From contig DATJSO010000275.1 in NCBI GenBank assembly GCA_035504075.1, positions 1-15,819 of the forward strand: a stretch of 15,819 nucleotides of DNA. Direction: 5' to 3'. This document shows, piece by piece, positions 13,586 through 15,819 of the stretch. Source of the stretch: DATARH01 sp035504075 (lineage in GTDB: Bacteria; Pseudomonadota; Alphaproteobacteria; ATCC43930; CGMCC-115725). Numbering within the stretch: position 1 is the first letter of the stretch; each line of letters begins with the position of its first letter. A program made the position numbers and the translations under genes. Below the pieces are notes generated by a model, which saw nothing but the letters and a program-made list of their open reading frames with translations, had not been told where the DNA came from and did no database searches.

Positions 13586-14827
13586 ATGTTCGTTATGTAT
13601 TTCACCGAACAGCCGATGTCGGCCTATCCCGCCGACAAGGGCCTCGAAATCGGCCATACCGCGCTGATGTTCTCGAACAAGTATTTCGACCCCGTCGCCG
13701 GCAGCCGCCTCTATAACGAATACCTCGAACAATACATCTATGCCGAAGAACAGGGCGTCGAAGGCTTCATGCTGAACGAGCACCATAACGCGCCGTTCTG
13801 CATGCAGGCAAAATGCAACATTTTTGCCTCGATCCTCGCCGCGGTGACGAAGAAGGCGAAGATCGTCCTGCTCGGCAACCCGCTGCCGCTGGCCGAAAAT
13901 CCGGTGCGGCTGGCCGAAGAGCTGGCGATGATCGACATGATCTCGAAGGGCCGGCTGGTGCCCGGCATCGTCCGCGGCGGCGGCCAGGAATCGCTCGCCA
14001 ACGGCATCAACCCGGCATTCAACCGCGAGCGCTTCCAGGAGGCGCACGACCTGATCGTCGCGGCGTGGACGCGCGAGGGCCCGTTCCGCTGGGAGGGCAC
14101 GCATTACCAGCACCGCGTCGTCAACCCATGGGCGGTGCCGCTGCAGAAACCCTATCCGCGCATCTGGGTGCCCGGCGTCCTCTCGAAGGAGACAATCGTC
14201 TGGGCGGCGCAGCAGCGCTACCCGTATATTGCGCTGAACACATCGATCGAAGCGACAAAAAAGATCTGGGAACTCTATGACAAGACCGCGCTTGAAGCGG
14301 GCTACGAAGCGGGGCCGGAAAACCGCGGCTACCTGCAGCAGGTGCACGTCTCCGATACCGAGGAGAAGGCCGAAAAGAACGCCCGGCAATTCCTGTGGAT
14401 GCAGGGCGAGTTCACCGGCCTTGCGCATCCGGTATGGGCCAACCCGTCGGGGTATTTCTCACCCGAATATCGCCGCCAGTTTGTCGAGTTCTCTGTCGGC
14501 CGGGCCGAAAGCCCGCGCGGCCGGCCAACCTTCGAGCAGCAGGTCAAGGACGGCCGCATCTTCTACGGCACGCCAAAGCAGGTGATCCCGAAACTGCGCC
14601 GCGTGCTCGAAGAAACACGTCCCAGCATCTACGGCATCTGGGGCAATGATGGCTCGGTGCCGAACGAGGACGCGCGCACCTGCATCCGCCTGTTGGGGCA
14701 GGAGGTCATGCCGGCAATGCGCGAGATCGGCAAGGAATTGGGGCTGACCGACCCGTTCGAAACAAACGCCCCGGTCCACCTCAAATATTCGACCGACCTG
14801 AAGCGATTGCCGCAGGCGGCGGAGTAG
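13586..14827 (+). CDS. LLM-class (luciferase-like) flavin-dependent oxidoreductase
   Basis: 413 residues. Bacterial luciferase-like monooxygenases use reduced FMN (or F420) to oxygenate small organic substrates in a TIM barrel. Family features are the Y-A-E-E-Q-G-V-E-G-F-M-L-N-E-H-H block at about 52-67, the L-L-G-N-P-L-P-L-A-E-N-P-V-R-L-A-E-E-L strand-helix near 94-112, I-S-K-G-R-L at 119-124 with R-G-G-G-Q-E just after it, and the late G-T-P-K-Q-V-I motif typical of LLM proteins. GGGAGA lies 5-6 bases before ATG 13586. It follows the alpha/beta hydrolase by 29 bases, which suggests co-transcription and a shared catabolic or detoxifying route, but the substrate is unknown. No flavin reductase is in the window. 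A strong hairpin follows the gene. Confidence 0.9.
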   Translation: MFVMYFTEQPMSAYPADKGLEIGHTALMFSNKYFDPVAGSRLYNEYLEQYIYAEEQGVEGFMLNEHHNAPFCMQAKCNIFASILAAVTKKAKIVLLGNPLPLAENPVRLAEELAMIDMISKGRLVPGIVRGGGQESLANGINPAFNRERFQEAHDLIVAAWTREGPFRWEGTHYQHRVVNPWAVPLQKPYPRIWVPGVLSKETIVWAAQQRYPYIALNTSIEATKKIWELYDKTALEAGYEAGPENRGYLQQVHVSDTEEKAEKNARQFLWMQGEFTGLAHPVWANPSGYFSPEYRRQFVEFSVGRAESPRGRPTFEQQVKDGRIFYGTPKQVIPKLRRVLEETRPSIYGIWGNDGSVPNEDARTCIRLLGQEVMPAMREIGKELGLTDPFETNAPVHLKYSTDLKRLPQAAE

Positions 14828-14849
14828 CAAGCGCGTGACGCAATGAGGG

Positions 14850-14874
14850 CAGGTCCCGGCCTCGCCGGGACCTG
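14850..14874. terminator. Bidirectional terminator hairpin between LLM and peroxiredoxin genes
   Basis: An 11-bp perfect stem (CAGGTCCCGGC paired with its complement) has a CTC loop. It lies 22 bases after the LLM gene stop and immediately beside the stop of the convergent peroxiredoxin gene (14876-14878). No long T-run follows on either side. Placement between convergent genes supports terminator function in both directions. Confidence 0.65.
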
Positions 14875-14875
14875 A

Positions 14876-15340
14876 TTACAGCGCCTGCGCTGCCTTCAGG
14901 ACCTCGGCGACATGGCCCGGCACCCTGACCTTGTGCCACACCCCGCGCACGACGCCGTCCTTGTCGATGAGGAATGTGCTGCGGTCGATACCCATGTATT
15001 TGCGGCCGTACATGCTCTTTTCGACCCAAACGCCGTAGCCTTCGGTAACCTTGCCGTCGCTGTCGGCGGCGAGGATGAACGGCAGCCCGTGCTTTTTCTT
15101 GAACCTGTCGTGCGAGGCTACCGAATCGCGCGACACGCCGATGACGACCGCGCCGGTCCTACCGTAATCGGGAAACGAATCGCGAAAGCCGCAGGCTTCG
15201 GCGGTGCAGCCCGACGTGTCGTCCTTCGGATAGAAATACAGCACGACCGGCTTGCCGCGCAGCCCCGACAGTGTGACCGAGCCGCCGCCGTCGGTCGGCA
15301 TCGTGAAATCGGGCGCCTTGTCGCCGAGGTTGACGCTCAT
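14876..15340 (-). CDS. bcp: Thioredoxin-dependent peroxiredoxin, BCP/PrxQ type
   Basis: 154 residues, standard length. It reduces H2O2 and organic hydroperoxides using thioredoxin. The peroxidatic Cys is C45 and the resolving Cys C50 in the helix G-C-T-A-E-A-C, preceded by Y-F-Y-P-K-D-D-T-S, the PrxQ signature of the 5-residue-spaced type. Later features are V-I-G-V-S-R-D-S, the F-K-K-K-H-G-L-P-F segment, the G-I-D-R-S-T-F-L-I-D strand and G-V-V-R-G-V-W. Some bacterial members of this family have Sec at C45, but here it is encoded as Cys (TGC). The start is clear: GGAGAGG lies about 5 bases before ATG 15340, and the ATG overlaps the glnE stop (ATGA). That links it to glnE translationally, a common alphaproteobacterial pair. 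Confidence 0.95.
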   Translation of the reverse strand: MSVNLGDKAPDFTMPTDGGGSVTLSGLRGKPVVLYFYPKDDTSGCTAEACGFRDSFPDYGRTGAVVIGVSRDSVASHDRFKKKHGLPFILAADSDGKVTEGYGVWVEKSMYGRKYMGIDRSTFLIDKDGVVRGVWHKVRVPGHVAEVLKAAQAL

Positions 15341-15819
15341 CCCGTCCTCTCCCCGTTTTTGTCGCCGCGCCCGGGCGCGGAATGCCGCGCCACAGCCCGT
15401 GCCGGGCGGGCGATGAGCCGCTGATACCAGGCCGCGACGCGGCGGCAGGCGGCAGTCATATCCGCTTCCAGCCGGGCGAAGTCAATCGCGCCGGCGCAGC
15501 GCGCCAGGGTTGCGCCGGCCGGGCCGGCGAGCGCGGCGGCGTCCGGTACGCCCTCGAAGAGCAATGCCAGCAATGCCCGCAGATGGAGCAGCAAGAGGAG
15601 CGCCTCGATGAGGTCGCGGGCGCCCTGCGGCGGCAACGCGCCGGCGGCGGCGAGCGCGGTCAGCGCCTCGCCCGGGTTGCAGCGCAGCGCGCCGGGCTGC
15701 CGCGCCGCCTCGCGCAGCATCAGGTATTGCGCGATGAACTCGACATCGACAAGGCCGCCGCGGCGATAACGCAGATCCCATTGCGCCGGGCGCGGATGGC
15801 TCGCCGCGATGCGATCGCG
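15337..15819 (-). CDS. glnE: GlnE glutamine synthetase adenylyltransferase/deadenylase, C-terminal fragment
   Basis: Partial gene, cut by the right edge. The last 160 residues are present, in frame from the window end. GlnE adenylylates or deadenylylates glutamine synthetase in response to PII state and so controls nitrogen assimilation. The fragment contains the hallmark W-D-L-R-Y-R-R-G-G-L-V-D-V-E-F-I-A-Q-Y at about 14-32, part of the second nucleotidyltransferase unit, followed by a long Ala/Leu-rich helical region and a basic tail (R-P-A-R-A-V-A-R...K-N-G-E-R). The catalytic G-S and D-x-D residues of both transferase domains would lie outside the window. The stop TGA overlaps the peroxiredoxin start by four bases, so both genes are translationally coupled. 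Confidence 0.93.
   Translation of the reverse strand, partial: RDRIAASHPRPAQWDLRYRRGGLVDVEFIAQYLMLREAARQPGALRCNPGEALTALAAAGALPPQGARDLIEALLLLLHLRALLALLFEGVPDAAALAGPAGATLARCAGAIDFARLEADMTAACRRVAAWYQRLIARPARAVARHSAPGRGDKNGERTG

Overview
The window is GC-rich DNA with tightly packed genes. It looks like the chromosome of an alphaproteobacterium, probably a Rhodospirillales-type lineage. The evidence is gene order: thrB-rnhA with overlapping ends, glnE followed directly by a PrxQ/BCP peroxiredoxin, and fliM-fliN with overlapping ends. No rRNA, tRNA, insertion sequence, integrase or CRISPR array was seen. Most genes are ordinary core or metabolic genes.

Layout. Positions 2-988 (+) are a translationally coupled motility cluster: the fliM tail, fliN and a stand-alone CheY-like receiver. 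A REC-EAL cyclic-di-GMP phosphodiesterase faces it at 1030-2217 (-). Next come queC (+), a DUF29 protein (-), a class II B12-dependent ribonucleotide reductase (+) and a six-helix membrane protein with a threefold internal repeat (-). A minus-strand run thrB-rnhA-chaC fills 7138-9334. A BKACE (DUF849) enzyme (+) diverges from thrB. A patatin-like lipase (-) lies at 10512-12245. An alpha/beta hydrolase and a luciferase-like flavin oxidoreductase (+) form a pair at 12771-14827. The window ends with peroxiredoxin and the C-terminus of glnE (-).

The most important observation is a small gene that a standard ORF scan misses, at 12308-12526 on the minus strand. It has a strong Shine-Dalgarno, an ATG and 72 sense positions up to a TAA. 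It is interrupted only by one in-frame TGA at codon 11, exactly at the second redox position of a SelW/Rdx-type C-x-x-U motif. A GC-rich stem-loop with a short apical loop carrying GU starts 15 nt after this TGA, the geometry expected of a bacterial SECIS element. I read it as a selenoprotein W-like protein rather than a broken gene. It is probably co-transcribed with the patatin-like lipase.

Other points of note: the alpha/beta hydrolase has Gly where the nucleophilic Ser should be, in an otherwise intact fold and next to a flavin oxidoreductase. Two long GC-rich inverted repeats sit between convergent genes and look like bidirectional terminators. A 14-bp palindrome lies in the divergent selW/hydrolase control region, and a perfect 9-bp hairpin lies in the thrB leader. 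No gene-free stretch exceeds 300 bases.
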